DNA of 64,000 nucleotides, taken from the NCBI GenBank assembly GCA_029204225.1, contig CM055114.1, forward strand, positions 15,309,624 through 15,373,623, written 5' to 3'. Position 1 is the stretch's first letter; every line of letters starts with the position of its first letter. The position numbers and the translations under genes were made by a program. The notes under the pieces are model-generated. The model was not told the DNA's origin and searched no databases. It worked only from the letters and a program-made list of their open reading frames with translations. Source of the DNA: Diphasiastrum complanatum. Taxonomy: Eukaryota > Streptophyta > Lycopodiopsida > Lycopodiales > Lycopodiaceae. Shown piece after piece: positions 26,580 through 39,800 of the stretch.

Positions 26580-28208
26580 TCACTTGACAACTCGTTTGAC
26601 AAACAATAAATTACTACAACTATATATAGCTTTCACATTTATCTGTGCAAATTAAGCAAAATTTATCATTTTACAATTTGATGTACATAGTTTTGAGTAG
26701 CTACTTTGCTGGATTTTGCTTTGCTATAGTTTCTTTATAGCATTTCAATTTCCCTTATGACCTTTATACTTTTTGCGTGCACTCCTTTGTTGACTTTTCT
26801 CATTTTTTATTAATGAAAAGAGGGAGTTTCTTCTTTTAGAACATTTGCCTACGTAGAAATAGCAAAGAATTTTGGTTGGTGATTTTGTCATCTCTCCCCA
26901 ATTTATTGGCCTTGCATTGCAAAGGCAATAGTATGTGTTGAGGTTGGTCAATGGAGTTTAGAAGAAAGTCAACGTTAAAGGCTAATATGTGGTGGCAGTC
27001 TAAACTTTTAAGGCTTGGACTCTGGTTGAGGGCTAAACTATCATGTATTTGTTGCCATTTACAATTCTACAAAGACATGCAAATAGTGCATGATTGGACA
27101 TTGTCATGCAAACAATGCATGGTGGTCCTAAGAATGGCACTGTAATGTTTAGCTTGCTAATACGGTGTTTATTCCTTGAGTCTTGCTAGTACATAGTACG
27201 AACATGATCCCCATGTATGTTTGTGGTCCCAACATAAACCATATGCAATATTATGGTTTATCAAGTCGTATAGCATCCTTTTGCTCTTCTTTGGCATAGT
27301 TTGTTCGCAATATTTTTCAAATGGCTTGTAGCTGTGACAAGAATAACATTCATGCTCGGGGTGGTGAGGCTACTAAGAGATATATGGTGGAAACCATGGT
27401 AGATTTGCAAGTGCCTCCAAGTGTAGAGAGTGAAGGGACCACCTTTCATTCCAATCGTGGGAAATCTGGCTGATGTTACTCAACTGCTGGCTCAAGGAAC
27501 CTCCACATTGATGGAACAATCATCTCATGAGATGGTGCCATGCCTCTTCCCTTACTGCACAACATGGTCTAAGCTCTATGGAATTAATCTCATCAAGAAT
27601 CCTTGCAATCGATTTTTCATTTTGGAATTTCTTAGTGTATCTAAAAAAATTTGAGCTTTGTACAATCCTTAGAAGCTTACGATTAGCTTTTTATAGGAGA
27701 GACGTTCATGTACATGATTGGATCTAAAGTGAGGTTGATGAAATCCAATCTTGATCTGACAAAGGTCATTTGAGCAATAAAGATTTTCACCCCACATCTA
27801 AGTGATCATGCATGCATGGAAAATAGCAAACGAATGGCCACAAAGTGACTTGTATAGCCTGCATGCATAGAAAAAAAAACAAATGAATTTATTTGGCTAA
27901 TGCATGCTTAATTGTGAACATGCGGATTATAATAATCACATATGTGAGTAAGAGACTTGAAAGCTAAATGTCTTAGTTTCTTCTTCTTCTTATTGTGCTC
28001 TCATATGCTCGAGTGAATAAATATGACGTGATAATATATTCTTGTAATTTATTTGACAACATATTTTTGTTGTTTATAATAGCGCATTTTTTTGTAGGAT
28101 GCAGACAAAATGTCTTCCATATATTGGATGAAAAATTGATCGACTTTTTAAAAATGTGTCATGAAGACTACGTGATTGATGATTGGCGATGATTATCTCA
28201 AATCTTAA
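26580..28208. other. No gene recognised
   Basis: AT-rich sequence with short frames only. None of the frames (for example 27430-27654 plus) shows a domain that I know. It ends at the target-site duplication of the chromovirus. Confidence 0.4.
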
Positions 28209-28213
28209 ATATC

Positions 28214-28711
28214 TGTCATGTGCCAAATCCAAAACTAATAGCAATAGCAATGAAGTAAAGCTAGCATTCATGATATCATATCAAGAGAAAGCTAGAAACA
28301 ATGAGATCACAATGAATTGCATTAGCAATGAAATAAAGAGTACAATCGATGGAAATGGAGCATTGATTCATGTGGATAGGGCACATGAGACCTAGCAATG
28401 GCAATCCCTATGGCTTGCATTCACAAGGAAGCTAGAAGCTCTCACTTGCAAATGAGCCAAAAGATTGCCTAGTTATAGACAATGCTCTTACTTAACTAAA
28501 CATAACTATCTTGAAAGATAGTTAACCCTTGTTAAGCATTATTTAGCCTACATTGGGCCCTTAGTGGCCTATTATCCTTATTAATTACTTTGAAGCGCCT
28601 AAAGAGGGAACCGCCTTGTTCTTAAGGCTAATAGTTCCTTTTGGGCCTACAAAGTTTACAATGGATATTCTGATGCATTTATAAGCATGGATGTACTAAA
28701 AGTACATGACA
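28214..28711 (-). repeat. 3' LTR of the chromovirus
   Basis: 498 bases, starting tgtcatgtgcc and ending agtacatgaca. The adjacent plus-strand cttcccttactt is the complement of a polypurine tract (AAGTAAGGGAAG), which identifies this as the 3' LTR of a minus-strand element. Confidence 0.92.
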
Positions 28712-28817
28712 CTTCCCTTACTTAAACATTTTTGTCCTAAAAAATGAAGGCATTTGTCTAGTAGCCCTAGGGATACATTTCAAACTGTATCGATGGAGAA
28801 TGTCATTTCCAACAGCT

Positions 28818-30279
28818 TCATGGTAATAGCCATGGCCACTTTTGAATAAAGGAGCTATTGACCCAAGAATTGTCTTCATCGGGAAGATTCTTCCAATGAA
28901 TTAGATATTCCTTGATTAACTTCCCATTTCGCAATACCTTGTCCCGATATCCAACGATTTTGGCTGGTTCCAGAACCATATGACCCTCATGATCCAACGA
29001 TGGTAGAGTAGCAGTTGCAGATAAGTGTTCTCCCAAACTCCTCTTTAGAAGAGATACATGGAATACACGATGCATACGGGTTGTTGATGGTAATTCAACT
29101 CCCCAAACTTCTTCACAATTTTGAAGGGTCCATAAAATATGGGAGCCAACTTTTCGCTTTCAGTTTTCTTCAGCTTAGTGTATCTATAAGGTTGTAACCT
29201 TAAATATACATAATCCACTTCAACAAAATCATGAAAAGTCCATTTTTGTCAGCATATTGCTTCATTCGTATCTAAGCTGCTTTAATGTGCTCTCGATTGG
29301 CTCTCAAAGTATCATTCACGTGCTAAACTTGGTCCACAACTGCCGAAACTAAAACCTCTGACAAATCTGCACTAATGGGTTGTAATGGTTCATGGCCATA
29401 TAATGCAAAGAAAGACATCATACTGATTGACACATGTGGAGTGCTGTTATAACAATATTCGACGAGATACAACCAATCGACCCACTTTGTTTGATGATCC
29501 GAAACAAAATGTCGCAAATAACACTCCAACCATCGGTTAACCCTTTCTGTTTGCCCATCAGTTTATGGATGAGATGATGTACTTAAGCACAATTTAGTGC
29601 CCAACTTGTCCATTAAGATCTTTCAGAAAGTGGAAATAAATCTACTATCTTTGTCACTCACTATCTCCTTTGGTATTCCGTGTAACTTGAAGACATTCTT
29701 CAAGAATATTTGTGCTACTTGGGCTGCACTATCAGTAGTTTTATAAGGTAGAAAATGTGCATATTTTGTAATTCGATCCACCACATAGATACCATCATAT
29801 TCCCCAGTTGTTGTTGCCAAGGAAGGTATAAAATCCATGCTAATACTCGTCCAACGCTGCGTGGGAATGGGTAGCGGATACAATAAGCCTGGTTGCTTAA
29901 CATGTTCCACCTTATTCACTTGACAAGGAATACATTCCTGTACGTACGTGTATATAGCTTTCTTCATACCAACCCATTTGAATAGCTTGCGGATGGTTTG
30001 ATATGTCTTAAAAATTCCACTATGCCCAACACTTGGAGATGAGTGTAGCTCATATAACACTTGTGGAATGAACTTAGATTTAGGAGCAAGCACAACTCTA
30101 GAATTGTCATACAACAATATTTGTTCTTGTTTCCTATAACAAGGATGAACAACTGAGTTGGAAACTTGAGTTTCCTCCCAAATCTCTTTCAAGTCTGGAT
30201 CCTCCATATATTCCGCTTGAATGTCTTTTATCCAATCTGCACTCAATGCAATTAGTGCGGAGATTGTGCCGAATCTCAA
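28818..30279 (-). pseudogene. Chromovirus integrase and chromodomain, broken
   Basis: Minus-strand 30279-29623 carries the integrase zinc-binding His/Cys residues (ELHSSPSVGHSG, ECIPCQ) and catalytic core blocks SISMDFIPSL and IVSDKDSRF. It continues in 29529-29323 (WVDWLYLVEYCYNS) after a frame break. The last piece, 29075-28818, has the integrase tail MHRVFHVSLLK and a chromodomain-like block (AKIVGYRDK, EYLIHWKNLPDEDNSWV), which in this family directs insertion to heterochromatin. Three separate frames and stops between them show it is not functional. Confidence 0.88.
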
Positions 30280-30285
30280 ATTTGA

Positions 30286-30795
30286 CTACAACATTTTGTG
30301 CTCTTCCGTTAGTGGATGATCCAAAATTTTGTTTTGATGTTCCGCCAAGTATGCCACATATTCCTCTGTAGATTTCGAAGATGCATTCATTTGCAAAGAC
30401 CATATTCTCGATAATGCATCTACAACCACATTATCCTTTCCTTTTAGATATTCAATGTTAAAATCATAAAATTGAACTTGTGATAACCATCTCTTCTGCT
30501 TGTCATTCAATTACTTTTGGCTCAAGAAATATTTCAGACTATGATGGTCACTTTTAATCAAGAATTTAGAACCATATAAATAGTGTCGCCATTTCTTAAG
30601 AGCATGCACAATTGCCAGCATCTCCTTATCATGAGTAGGATATGACGCTTCCTTATCAGTGAGTTTCCTATTTTCATAAGCAATGACTCCATCTGATTGG
30701 CCCAAAATAGCTCCCAATCTTGTGCCACTGGCGTCCACTGAAACCATGAAAGGTAAGTTGAAATTGGGTTGCACTAGTAACAAAGCTGCAAACAT
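30286..30795 (-). pseudogene. Chromovirus RNase H, broken by a stop
   Basis: 30795-30511 has FMVSVDASGTRLGAILGQ, then YPTHDKEMLAIVHALKKWR and SDHHSLKYFL. After a stop, 30510-30286 continues with QKRWLSQVQFYDFNIEYLKG and ALSRIW. This is the normal gypsy RNase H block order. Its 5' neighbour should be the RT connection domain, but that lies inverted next to it. Confidence 0.88.
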
Positions 30796-30819
30796 CCAGC
30801 CTCTGACAACTCCTTCAGG

Positions 30820-31235
30820 TCGATAAGCTCCTCCTCAAACCTGTTCTTCTCCTCATAGAGAGGTTGTATAGCAGGAACATGGAAGAGCATGCGAAACATT
30901 TGGATACAGTTTTAAGTATTCTTTGAGAATACAAGTTGTTTGCAAAGATAGCCAAATGTGAATTCGCTCGAGATGAGGTGGAATACTTGGGACATATTGT
31001 GTCTAAGGAGGGAATCAAGATGGACCAAAAGAAGATTGAGGCAATCAAGAATTGGAATTCACCTAACAACATCAGAGAATTGAGAGGATTCCTGGGTTTA
31101 GCATCTTATTGTAGAAGATTCATTCAGGACTTCTCAAAAGTGGGTGCACCGCTTACCCATCTTCTGAGAAAGGACAAGTTTGAATGGAATGAGAAAACTC
31201 AGATGGCTTTTGAAGCTCTTAAGGAATCGTTGAAC
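30820..31235 (+). pseudogene. Inverted fragment of gypsy reverse transcriptase
   Basis: Inside the minus-strand element this piece reads on the plus strand: YSRNMEEHAKHLDTVL, FAKIAKCEF, VEYLGHIVSKEGI, FLGLASYCRRFIQDFS and AFEALKESL. These are the RT thumb/connection blocks that normally lie between the catalytic YxDD and RNase H. The YxDD itself is not present. The open frame spans 30936-31247. If flipped, AFEALKESL would abut the RNase H start at 30795, so this is best explained as an in-place inversion joined to deletion of the upstream RT. Confidence 0.85.
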
Positions 31236-31665
31236 GTGGTTGAGTAGATTGAACGTTGTGTAGTTTAAATTGGCGTTCTCCTTGTCTGAAGCTTATCAGT
31301 CCTTGATCAAAGTTGATTGTTACATTTCCCAAGGTCTTAAGCCATTCCACCCCTAGTATAACATCAATTGGACCCAACTCCACAATATGGAAACTTGTTT
31401 TAAGAGTATAATCCTTGATTTGCAATTTCACCACTGGGGTGATGTTATTACAAGAAATGGTTACTCCACTAGCAATTTGGACTCTCATCTTATCATAATG
31501 ATTCAAAGATGCTAATCTGCAGCTTCGTAATGGCCTACTATTAAAGAAGTTATGCATACTACCACTATCTATTAAACAAAATATTTTCCTTCCATTAATT
31601 AATGCTTGCACACAAAAGGTTTTGTTAGAATGGGATCCATTGAAAGCATTTAGAGATATGTTCAA
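31219..31665 (-). pseudogene. Chromovirus aspartic protease
   Basis: Contains FCLIDSGSMHNFF (retropepsin DSG active site) and a downstream VILGVEWLK block typical of gypsy protease. The frame runs through the inversion junction and stops shortly after, so its C-terminus is chimeric. TTGAACGT occurs at 31230 and 31249 across the junction. Confidence 0.82.
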
Positions 31666-31722
31666 TAGTTCAACTTTCTGATCCCTCCTAATGGATCTTT
31701 CTAGCTATCCGTGGTCTGATTC

Positions 31723-33136
31723 CTAATCGGATGAGGTGTCTTCCTTTCCTTCATCACTGTGCGGCGGCTGAGTGTCAATGACACTCTCTGAAAAAGTGCT
31801 AGTATCACCTTCATCATCTTCAACAATCAAGGAAATCCTTGCAAAGTTAGCTTTGTCACACTTATGCCCTGGTTTCCATTTTTGCTTACAAGTGAAACAT
31901 AAGCCTTGCTGCCGCAGTCGATCTATCTCTGCCTTTGATCTGACAATTTTCACCTCCGACTTGGCCTCCATGTTGCTCACTTGTTTCTTACCAATATTCC
32001 TCCTATCAACTTCTTTAACTGTCAGGTACTGGAGGATTGTGTTTCTTTCCTTATCATGTCGACAGATATCAAAATTCCGCTCAGCTTCCCGTCCATTAAC
32101 TTCATATCTGGGTGCTCCTGATTTAGTCGACCACTTACCAACATATTTAGGCTCAATTTTAAGAGCCACCTGCATAGCTTGATCGAGATCAGTTAAAAAC
32201 ATGATGCTACATCAACTCCAATATTTGGCTGCGGTCCTTGTATATATCTTCGTAAGTAATCTGCATCAGACACTGTGGGTAGTTTAAGAGTTAGACTCCA
32301 AAAATCGAAGTTATACTCTTGTATCGAACTCTTCTGACGTATCCTTGTCCATCTTTTAAAGTTGTCGTCATCTTGGAATGGTCTTCTGAAGGTCTCAATA
32401 CAAGCATTATTAAATAACGACTAATTAGTTCGTGCATTACATTCCTCTATTGATAACCTATTCTCCCTCCGCTTCCACCACTCATAAGCTGCTTCTTCAA
32501 AGTGGATCATAGCGAAAGTAATTTTATCTCGGTCATCTCTATTGAACAGAGTAAAGTAGCGATTTAATTTATCCAACCACTCCTCAATGTCAAGGGTCTT
32601 AAAGTCACCGTTGAATTTTGGAATGGTTATCTTATCCTTGTACTCCCGATTATCAAAGTGGTTCCGTTGTTCATGAAATCTCGTTGATTGTTGCACTCGT
32701 TGTTTTGACATTCCCCTATCATCACCAAGTCTAACCGAATATTCCATATGACTCTGTAATACCTGCTTTCCCTTGTCCATGTCAATTCTTCGGACATCCT
32801 GAGAGGATGTTACATTTTGCGACGGAGATGATAGTTGGAACGATGTGGATGGCTCATTATATCTTTGGCCACCTCCCACAATCTTTTCTTGTCTACCAGG
32901 CTATCAAACAATTTTGTCCATTTCATCTCATCATCTTGCCGATTTTGTTTCATTTCCTTTCGATCTTGTCTCATTTCTTGCAACATTGCCACTATCAGAT
33001 CTTGTGTGACTTGCATTTTATTTAGAATGTTTTCTTGCTGGTCTAAAACCTGCAGTTCTTCCACCGTTTCATCAGTAGGCAAGTTGTCTTGGGGTGGGCT
33101 ATTTTTATCCACTGTCTGTTTTCCCTTACCACCCAT
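31723..33136 (-). pseudogene. Chromovirus gag, in three frames
   Basis: 33136-32810 is charged and coiled-coil-like (DRKEMKQNRQDDE). 32879-32421 carries the gag core (ITIPKFNGDF, IEEWLDKLNRYF, AAYEWWKRR). 32202-31723 carries the zinc knuckle CFTCKQKWKPGHKC. Frame changes between the pieces break the gene. Position after the leader and before protease fits. Confidence 0.85.
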
Positions 33137-33539
33137 TTTGAAGTGTTACAGTAGTAATTTGGATATTCACGTGAGTTTGTCTTATCGTTCTGATCACTTT
33201 TCGTTTCTGCTTCACTGAATTCCGAGCTCAAACTAGAAAGTTATGGATTTTTTTCAAGAACTAGAAAGAAATGAATTAATTGCAACTTGGAATAGGGGTC
33301 TTTACAAAATTTTTACAAATTGGAATTGATAACACTTTGAAGTCCTTGAAATATTTCAGTGCTCATGGAAGATTGTGAAAATCGTAAGAGATTTACAATT
33401 TACGGCAAAATGTTTTCTTTTGGGGACTGAGGAGAGGTGATAGGGAAAAAATATTTTGGGGATATTCGAAAAGAATATTCACAAAGAATATTCTTAAATG
33501 AGATGGCGCAGGAGGCTTGTTGGGCGCCGCAAGCAGAGG

Positions 33540-34100
<561 letters not shown>

Positions 34101-34273
34101 AGATTTTAACTTGCCTACATATAATCTTCCTACTTTGCAATGATCGTGAAGATCCAAGACTCAGTTTGGCTCAAAGGGCAGATCTAGAAACTGAGATATA
34201 AGTCGAGTTAGAGATACCCTGGAGAACATGAAATGCGCACAAGGAGACCTACAGTTATAGAAGAGATATCAAG

Positions 34274-34285
34274 TTCTGATACTAA
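34274..34285 (-). promoter_or_regulatory. Primer-binding site of the chromovirus
   Basis: The minus strand reads TAGTATCAGAAC, a two-base variant of the initiator-Met site TGGTATCAGAGC, four bases inside the 5' LTR end. Confidence 0.7.
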
Positions 34286-34289
34286 GAAA

Positions 34290-34824
34290 TGTCATGTGCC
34301 AAATCCAAAACTAATAGCAATAGCAATGAAGTAAAGCAGAAGCAAGAAGATAACAAGACATTCATAATAGCATATCAATAGAAAGCTAGAAACAATGAGA
34401 TCACAATGGAATTGCATTAGCAATGAAAGAAAGAGTACAATCAATGGAAATGGAGCATTGATTCATGTGGATAGGGCACATGAGACCTAGCAATGGAGAT
34501 CCCTATGGCTTGCATTCACAAGGAAGCTAGAAGCTCTCACCTGCAAATGAGCCAAAAGATTCACAAAATGATGTCTCTTGCCTAGTTATAGACAATGCTC
34601 TTACTTAACTAAACATAACTATCTTGAAGGATTGTTAACCCTTGTTAAGCATTATTTAGCCTACATTGGGCCCTTAGTGGCCTATTATCCTTATTAATTA
34701 CTTTGAAGGGCCTAAAGAGGGAACCGCCTTGTTCTTAAGGCTAATAGTTCTTTTTGGGCCTACAAAGCTTACAATGGATATTCTGATGCATTGATAAGCA
34801 TGGATGTACTAAAAGTACATGACA
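34290..34824 (-). repeat. 5' LTR of the chromovirus
   Basis: 535 bases, with the same termini as the 28214-28711 copy. It carries extra internal segments, for example after aaagcag near 34334 and the tcacaaaatgatgtctc insert near 34561. Confidence 0.92.
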
Positions 34825-34829
34825 ATATC

Positions 34830-34985
34830 GAAAAGCGAATATCTTGAATATTAATCGTGAGTATTGTGAATACTGATCATGTTATTATTCGTGAATATTG
34901 ATCGTGATTATTGTGAATACTGATCGAGAGTATTGGTCATGATTATTGTGAATATTGATCCTGAATATTCTTGAATTCAACCAGC
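34830..34985. repeat. Imperfect ~22-bp minisatellite
   Basis: Units of the type attgtgaatactgatcgtg repeat about six times with variation, directly beside the chromovirus insertion site (its ATATC target lies at the array edge). No coding function. Confidence 0.75.
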
Positions 34986-36290
34986 CTTAAAATTATAAAA
35001 TGAGGGACATTTTTTGTGATCAAAATATTAAACCCACTATAACAAACTATCATTAAATGAAGATCACAAATATGAATCTCAAAAGAAAATACCACAAATC
35101 TATAGGCAAATTGTTGTTTTATGCAACTTGAAATGTAAATATGTAGGCAAATTGTTGCTTTATGCAACCTAAAACATTAAAATAAACTAATATCAACATT
35201 GTTATAATAAAACACAAACTTATCATGAACACAGAATCACGTGGATTAATTTTTTTTAAATCTTATCATAATCTCATGTTGCGTAACTTACATAGCAACG
35301 ATTGATGCTACTGCGTGCCATTTTCTATTATTTTCATGACGACTATGGTGCATATTACCAAGCTATATACTTACCCCATATAGCCTTTGTTGACCTCAAA
35401 AATCTATGGCAGTTTTCACTTTCATCTACTTGGTGTTGATTGAAAAGCAGAGGCGAGTTAATTGTGTTATCTAATACAAAGGAATAATAATCATCAAGAA
35501 ATTTTATCATGTCAAAGCTTGTCATGTGAACTCAATAACAAGCTGTTGTTTAGCAATTTTACATTTACAAGTCCAAACTTGGCTTCTAAAAGACAAAGAC
35601 AAAAGTTGTATAGTAAGAAATTGAAGTTTCTAGTGTTTGTATTCAACTTTGTTATTATCTATTGAAGTTTTAAATGTATGCATTCGAGTTATTATTGTGG
35701 TATTATGTCATTATGGCTTTGCCACAATGTTGAAATTGTTACCCCCAAAAAAAATATTATCACAATCCATAAAACATTTGCATATAAAAGTAACAACAAT
35801 CAAAATTTTACGAAGCTATTCTTTTACATTCTTTTAAACTTAGCAAAAAGTTAAAATAAGACAATAGGACATGGCAAGGCCTTTGTGGTACGATACCACA
35901 TCATTTCTGTTTTTAAGGAGGTTGATATATTGCGCTCTTTTATCAATTAATGAGCAAAAAGACAAGAAAAAGCAGCTAACTTCTCAACCTCACCCAACCT
36001 CAAGCTTTACAAATCTCCCAAGAAACAATGAACTCCAGGAAAGAATCATATGCTAGAACGAGCTCAATGCTCTCGAGCTCACCGTCCAACCATTGAATGA
36101 GCAAAAATACATGAGAAACCCAACCAAAGGAACAATGAACAACGCAAGACATCGACGAACGAACTACACAACACCCCCACAAATAAAAAGTGCGCCGTAG
36201 TAATAAGTATCATTTACCCACCCGTAACATCTACTTAAGGTAACCATACAAAGACATCAGTCATATGGTTTACACCTCACCATACATACA
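34986..36290. other. No gene recognised upstream of COQ6
   Basis: AT-rich intergenic sequence. A 30-base stretch with (g/t)ggcaaattgttg(t/c)tttatgcaac recurs at about 35105 and 35145. No domain-bearing frame is seen. Confidence 0.4.
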
Positions 36291-36395
36291 CCATTTGCAG
36301 CCTCTATACCAATATCTTATACATACACACATACGTATACAAATACGTACATTTATACCTTACAATAATTATACGTATACGTGTACTTATACTGA
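36290..36395. repeat. TA/CA/CG alternating low-complexity tract
   Basis: Runs such as catacacacatacgtatac and atacgtatacgtgtac alternate purine and pyrimidine. They end just before the candidate first exon of COQ6 and may be part of its promoter. Confidence 0.6.
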
Positions 36396-36405
36396 GGCAA
36401 AAACC

Positions 36406-36503
36406 ATGGGGAAGAGAGGGATGCGAGGTTTAAGGTCTGAAGAGCTGCAGCAAAAAGCTGAGAGAGATCTGTTGATCAAGGCGAGCGCATCTCCCTCGAG
36501 CAG
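36406..36503 (+). other. Possible upstream exon of COQ6
   Basis: ATG at 36406 in a good context (aaaccATGGgg) opens 32 codons ending AG/gttctt at 36503. Joining to an acceptor at 36761/36762 (gtgcag/ATCTTCGG) keeps the frame into the COQ6 start at 36808 and adds about 48 residues. It may be an in-frame N-terminal extension or a 5' UTR exon. The added residues are more acidic than a typical mitochondrial presequence. Unproven. Confidence 0.4.
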
Positions 36504-36807
36504 GTTCTTTCCTTTTGATTCTTATGCAACATTGACAATCTCCTGCTTCTGTGGATCGTATCCAATCATAAAGCATTGCGCAATTTGTTCCTGTTTGCTT
36601 TATGATGTAGTGTTCAAGATTGGAACAAACCCTAACTTCCGAAGGCTGTGATCTGTAAATTTTCCATTGTTTCTGTCCTCTTCAGTTGCTCATAAGGGCA
36701 ATTATCGCCAAAAGCTGCAATTGATGTTGACCTAGTCGTTGATGATTTGCTTACCGTGCAGATCTTCGGAATCCTGTGTTCTTGTATCTGAGAACGTGGG
36801 GGATGCA

Positions 36808-39800
36808 ATGGGAAGATTCAATCCTGGTGCAATGCAAAGATCAGCAAAATGTGCACTAAGGCATTTCATGTACTTGAACTCTTGTTCCAAAGTGTCCAGA
36901 TTTTCTCACCATCGGGCCCGTCTTTCAACCGAGGCTGCCGAGGTCTCCCCTTTGAAACCCTACTTTTGAAATCTAGTGAATCATCAACTTTGGCAATTGA
37001 AATTACTTTTTTGGATATTTGGGTTGGCATTTTTGAATTGGGCAACGGATTTTTTAGTGAACTTTAAATGGCCAAGGCCGTTAGGCCAGCTAAAATTCAT
37101 TTTTTGAAGCATAAAGAATTGGCAAAGCATTTTATTTCACAGTTGAAATTTTTTTCATGGCCCACACTTTGGACTTTTATGGGGTATAATATCCTTCTCC
37201 AATTTCATTACAGACTTCTTATAATCATAGTCTGCTTTCAAATTTTTTCATGGACTTACCACTTCATACTTTGCTGACATGTAATTTCAAAAGTTATAAT
37301 CTAGTTTACATTTGTTTTACGGTCTCATATTTTAAAGTTTTTGCAAAAAAATCATGAAGACTCTCCATGAATTCTTACGAAATGCCAATGTGTGCACGTT
37401 AGAATGAACAGTGAAATGCGTCCATCCTTTACAACCTTTTTGTTAGCCTATTTTTAGTGAAGGGAACCTGATTTGCTTCAATCTGCAGGTTGCTGGAACT
37501 TCTGCAGGGACAAAGCAAGATGATATGTACGATGTGGTTATTGTTGGTGGTGGAATGGTTGGTGCTGCTGTTGGCTGTGGCCTAGGTATGGATTAGTTGC
37601 TGATTTAGTTTGGCATTCACTTTTTGGGCCAGCTTTCTTCTTTTTCTAATAAAATACATAACTCGTGTAGAAGGATCACAAGGCCTTTTCCATGATGGCA
37701 TACTTTCCCTCATTTTGATCTTCTAGCATCACTTTCACTGTCTATTGTTGCAATCTCGATAGCAATGGTTTTGCTTCACAAAAAGTAATTTTATTTATAA
37801 TCTATTGCAGTGATTTTTTTGGAAGTCTTCTATGAATTTCATGCACCTTAACAACTGCAAACTCAACAATGTTTTAACAGTTAAGAAAACACAGTTTAAA
37901 CACCCGACCGGATCAATCACTACAGCAGAACGTCAAGTGCAACAGGACAAGACAACAGAATTGCTCTCCACAGATTGTATATTCAACCAATAAGTAAGTA
38001 CAAAGATAAGTTGCTTAAAAGCACTCAAAGGGCTCGTAAAAGAAAGATGGCCCGATAACTCTAGAACTAAGCACACGTGGTGCCGTCGAAATAAGAAAGC
38101 ACTGTATAAGTCGATCATTGCTATTTTAACTCTCTCCCTCAATGATCAACGTCTCTCTTTATTTTAGAGTTTACTCTATTCATGGAACATACCTCCATGA
38201 TAGTATTACAAGTAAAGGCTTTTTACATGACCAGATCCAAGCCAAGTTTGGCTCTAAAAGTTTCAAACTTTTCTTTACTTAAAGCTTTTGTAAATATGTC
38301 AGCAACTTGTAATAACGTAGAACAATGTACAATACTTATATCTTCAGATTGTAACTTCTCACGCACAAAGTGATATTTCACCTCAATATGTTTTGTCCTT
38401 GCGTGAAAGATAGGATTCTTAGCCAATTGTATTTCACTTTGACTGTCACAGAAAATAACAGTAGGATTTACCTGCTTCATGCCAATCTCACATAACAACT
38501 TACGTAGCCAAACAACTTTCTGGGTAGCAGAACTCAACGCTTTATATTCGGCTTCTGTAGAAGAAAGAGAAATAGTATCTTGCTTCTTGCTAGACCATGA
38601 AAAACAACCGCTACCAAAATTGAAGGCATAACCTGTTGTTGACTTTCTAATATCTATACTTCTTGCCCAATCAGCGTCAACATAACCTTGCAACTTAGGT
38701 AAAACACTTTGTCGTTTGTAGATTAGGCCAAGGTTAGGTGTACCTTTCACATACCTCAAAATCCTTTTTGCAGCTTTCTAATGGTCCATAGTGGGTGATG
38801 ACATGAATTGGCTAATCAAACTTACAGCATAGCAGATATCAGGACGTGTAGTCGTAAGATATATCAAACTCCCAACTAGCTGACGAAATAGCTATCATCA
38901 ATACGAGATAATTCCTTACCAGCTTCGCAAGGGGTGATGGAAGGTTTGCACTCTGTCATGTGAAATCTCTCCAATATCTCGCCCACATACTTGTTTTGAC
39001 ATAACCTGATATCACTGCCAGTTTGCCATACTTCGACACCCAAGCAATAGTGCATAAGATCTAAATCTGTCATCTCAAACTGCTTGCATAAGTTGGCTTT
39101 GATAGAACGAGTGAGATTCTCCTCATTGCCCGTGACAATGATATCATCAACGTAAAGTACAATCAAGGCAATGCTGTCATCGTTTATAAGAACATAAAGG
39201 TTTGGATCTGAATTTGTTCTTACAAACCCATGAGAAAGAAAGTAACTGTCAATGCGTCCATACCATGCGCGTGGTGCTTGCTTAAGGTTATAAAGTGCTT
39301 TGTGTAGTTTACATACCTTTTGTTCTTGCCCTTTTGCCATGAAGCCTTGCGGTTGGACCATTGTAAACTTCTTTCACCATTCAAAAATGCGGACTTCACA
39401 TCCATGATGGATCTTCCACCCAAAATGAGATGCTAAGGCAATAATAAGGCGTAGCATAGTCCACTTAGCCACTGGAGCAAATGTTTCTTCATAGTCAATT
39501 CCTTTGCTTTGCTCATAACCCTTCACTACTAGGCGTGCCTTATACTTTGCTATCGTGCCATCCGCATGAAACTTTGTTTTAAACACCCATTTGTTGTCAA
39601 TGGGTTTCTTTCCAAGTGGTAGATCAACCAACTCCCATGTATCATGCTTGTGGATGGATTCTATCTCCTCTTCCATTGCCCTTTGCCACTCTTTGTGATC
39701 TTTTGCCTCATCAAAGGTTGATGGCTCTCGACACTTCAAAATGTCAGTCATTAGAGCATAGTTCACATGATAACAATCGGGAGACTTCCTTTCACGTGTT

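Noticed and set aside
31772-32182. 136-codon plus-strand frame with hydrophobic stretches
   Set aside because: It is antisense to chromovirus gag with its zinc knuckle, which is clearly the real frame.
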